DNA of 64,000 nt. Origin: CAXSBA01 sp965277105. Its GTDB lineage: Bacteria; Spirochaetota; UBA12135; COTS27; CAXSBA01. The notes under the pieces are model-generated. The model did no database searches and was not told the DNA's origin. It saw only the letters and a list, made by a program, of their open reading frames with translations. The stretch is from assembly GCA_965277105.1 (NCBI GenBank), contig OZ255710.1, forward strand, positions 930,001 to 994,000, given 5' to 3'. Numbering within the stretch: position 1 is the first letter of the stretch; every line of letters begins with the position of its first letter. Of the stretch, positions 62,375-64,000 are shown piece by piece. The translations under genes and the position numbers were made by a program.

Positions 62375-63829
62375 ATGAAAAAAGTTATTATCCTTGCTGT
62401 TGCCCTTTCTCTTAGCTTATCTTCTCAAAATCCTAATGAGTTATTAGAACTAAAAAATCAACTTACTCTTAAGTTCTGGGAAGTGAAAGAAAAAAATCTT
62501 AAAAGTCAAGAGAGATTAAAAAATGAATTAACCCTTTTAGAGGAAAGCATTAAAAACGCTAACGAAAGAAGAAATAATTTAGTAGAAGAATTTTATCTTC
62601 TGCAAGAAAACTTAAGCACTATCCAAGAAAACTTAAGCCAAAAAGAAAACGAAAGAAATAGTCTGATTACCAGTTTAGACGAAATGGTTTTAGAAGAAAA
62701 AAATAAACTAAAAACCGCTTTCCCCATTATGATCGAACGGAATACGCCTAAGTTAAACGCCATTGAAAGGAATAACTACAACCCTTTAGAAAAAGCTCAA
62801 GCTATTTTAAGTTACAAAAATAATCTCATTCAAGATAGCGAAACCCTAGAGCTTTATCAGCAAAACATAGAAAATCCTGAGAACAATGAGTTAAGCGAAG
62901 TGAATGTCTTACGAGTGGGTTTTATCGGGAGCCTTTTTTCCGATAATAATGACTTCGTTGGTTTTTTAATCCGGAAGACTGGGATCGGGGGAATCGGTTA
63001 TGAATGGGAAACCAATATTCCCTATAACAAGAAAAATGCAATTGCTACTTCGGTTACTTCTGCTATCAACAATTTAGGCAAAGACGAACTTAGCGAAATT
63101 GCTTTAGACCCAGTGCAGGCCGGAGAAAAACTCAAGTCATTTTTAAGTCAAAATAACCTAACCATTTTCCAATCTGCGCGTAACTTTATTGCCGCTGGGG
63201 GAATTATTATGTACCCTCTGCTGCTGTTAGGATTAGTTGCCTTTTTTATCATTATCGAAAGATTATTTTTTTATCGACGTTATAACTTCACTAAAAACAA
63301 GGAATTTTTTCGTTACCTAGACACCTTAAACTTCTCTTCTTTAAACGAAAGCAAAATAACTAGTTTTAATTTAACCAAGCAAAAACCTTTAACCAACTTT
63401 ATCGAAAAGATTATTAGCATCAAAAAAAAAGATCCCGAAGAACTGGAAAGTGCGGCGGAAGAAAAAATTACTAGTTTAGAAAACACCCTCAATAGCAAAA
63501 TAACTACCTTAGCTGTTTTAGGAACAATAGCCCCTCTACTAGGGTTACTTGGGACTGTATCAGGAATGATATCGCTTTTTGACGTGATTACTATTTACGG
63601 GACCAGTAATCCTAAGATTCTTGCTGGAGGAATATCCATTGCCCTAATCACCACTCAAACCGGTTTATCACTAGCGATTCCCATCTTACTTTTTCATCAT
63701 TATTTAGTGCGGAAGAAAACAAGGATTATTAACTTTCTAGAAGAAAAAACTATTGCCATTATCGAATTTAAAAAAAGCCAATTACGAGAAACAACTAGAG
63801 AAGAGACCACTACCGAAAAATTAAGTTAA
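62375..63829 (+). CDS. MotA/TolQ/ExbB proton channel protein with long periplasmic coiled-coil domain
   Basis: 484 residues. A signal peptide (1-19) is followed by about 240 periplasmic residues starting with a coiled coil, then the three-helix ExbB channel: IMYPLLLLGLVAFFIIIERL, LGTIAPLLGLLGTVSGMISL and GISIALITTQTGLSLAIPIL. The GTIAPLLGLLGTV motif is the family hallmark. The periplasmic extension should meet the DUF3450-like protein encoded just before it (1-base gap). It is probably a specialised stator rather than the ordinary ExbB. Confidence 0.9.
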   Translation: MKKVIILAVALSLSLSSQNPNELLELKNQLTLKFWEVKEKNLKSQERLKNELTLLEESIKNANERRNNLVEEFYLLQENLSTIQENLSQKENERNSLITSLDEMVLEEKNKLKTAFPIMIERNTPKLNAIERNNYNPLEKAQAILSYKNNLIQDSETLELYQQNIENPENNELSEVNVLRVGFIGSLFSDNNDFVGFLIRKTGIGGIGYEWETNIPYNKKNAIATSVTSAINNLGKDELSEIALDPVQAGEKLKSFLSQNNLTIFQSARNFIAAGGIIMYPLLLLGLVAFFIIIERLFFYRRYNFTKNKEFFRYLDTLNFSSLNESKITSFNLTKQKPLTNFIEKIISIKKKDPEELESAAEEKITSLENTLNSKITTLAVLGTIAPLLGLLGTVSGMISLFDVITIYGTSNPKILAGGISIALITTQTGLSLAIPILLFHHYLVRKKTRIINFLEEKTIAIIEFKKSQLRETTREETTTEKLS

Positions 63830-63844
63830 ATCAAAACAAACTAA

Positions 63845-64000
63845 ATGCTTTTATTTTTGTATGAAACCATTTATCAAACTGGCTATGTTTTTTTTCCCCT
63901 ATTTTTTTTAGGGCTTTTGGGCTGGGTAATTGTCCTAGATTTTATTTACTTTAACACTAACCTTCAAAAAAAAAAAAGCCTTTTAGAAAAGATCAATAGT
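63845..64000 (+). CDS. Second ExbB/MotA/TolQ-like protein, N-terminus only (3' end outside window)
   Basis: 52 codons are visible, open to the window edge. The start MLLFLYETIYQTGYVFFPLF is followed by GLLGWVIVLDFIYFN, a hydrophobic helix with a polar charged end as in the first helix of ExbB. It starts 15 bases after the previous ExbB-like gene. The family is inferred from context and the first helix; the pore helices cannot be seen. Confidence 0.65.
   Translation, partial: MLLFLYETIYQTGYVFFPLFFLGLLGWVIVLDFIYFNTNLQKKKSLLEKINS

Noticed and set aside
1..64000. CRISPR array, IS element or prophage
   Set aside because: No regularly spaced repeats, transposase, integrase or phage structural genes were seen; the only mobile-looking gene is the orphan methyltransferase.

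Overview
The window is a gene-dense, strongly AT-rich stretch of a bacterial chromosome. The cell was probably diderm: there is a Kdo-pathway isomerase (KdsD), a periplasmic SurA-like chaperone, a TonB/ExbB/ExbD energy module and two lipoprotein loci. Several features fit a spirochaete-like lineage: a metallo-beta-lactamase protein with two cyclic-nucleotide-binding domains, a GAF-HD-GYP protein and lipoboxes with Phe at -2. I cannot prove the phylum from sequence alone. Many genes start at TTG or lack a clear Shine-Dalgarno, so several starts are uncertain.

Layout. 1-8 kb: serA (cut by the window edge), a Bax-inhibitor-1-like protein, a long NfeD protease, a GAF/HD-GYP protein and a potABC importer with no potD. 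8-11.6 kb: trpB, a NIP-like aquaporin translationally coupled to trpB, trpA, and an ArsI/CadI metalloenzyme. 11.6-12.4 kb: tRNA-Glu, tRNA-Lys and tRNA-Leu around a decayed coding region. 12.6-18.4 kb: a VOC protein, a divergent second type IIA topoisomerase B subunit, a GNAT, a Cu+ P-type ATPase and a DinB protein. 18.5-22.3 kb: a broken repeat lipoprotein followed by an intact paralogue. 22.7-27.9 kb: ftsH, a TlpA-like thioredoxin, yggS and an unknown gene. 28-49 kb, minus strand: rsmD/gyrB and unknown genes, a surA-like gene, then a long cluster tkt-methyltransferase-kdsD-purL-purQ-recX-speE-aspS-bactofilin-nth-rnhB-folA, preceded by the MBL-CNB gene. 49-52 kb, plus strand: rlmE, argG and a frameshifted EcoRI-family DNA methyltransferase. 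52-59.4 kb, minus strand: pheS-pheT-coiled coil-zapA-trpE-trpG-trpD. 59.5-64 kb, plus strand: exbD-tonB-TPR-DUF3450-like-exbB-exbB2 (cut by the window edge).

How the genes fit together. Tryptophan synthesis is split between trpEGD and trpBA, and trpC and trpF are not here. Polyamine synthesis (SpeE) and uptake (PotABC) are both present. The last cluster looks like a complete proton-driven energy-transfer module for the outer membrane.

The most unusual items are the eukaryote/phage-like topoisomerase B subunit with no A subunit beside it, the aquaporin inserted between trpB and trpA next to an arsenic-type enzyme, two multi-copy or mobile-looking genes broken by indels, a methyltransferase whose reading frame has no standard start codon, and A/T palindromes with a -10 element on each strand between divergent genes.
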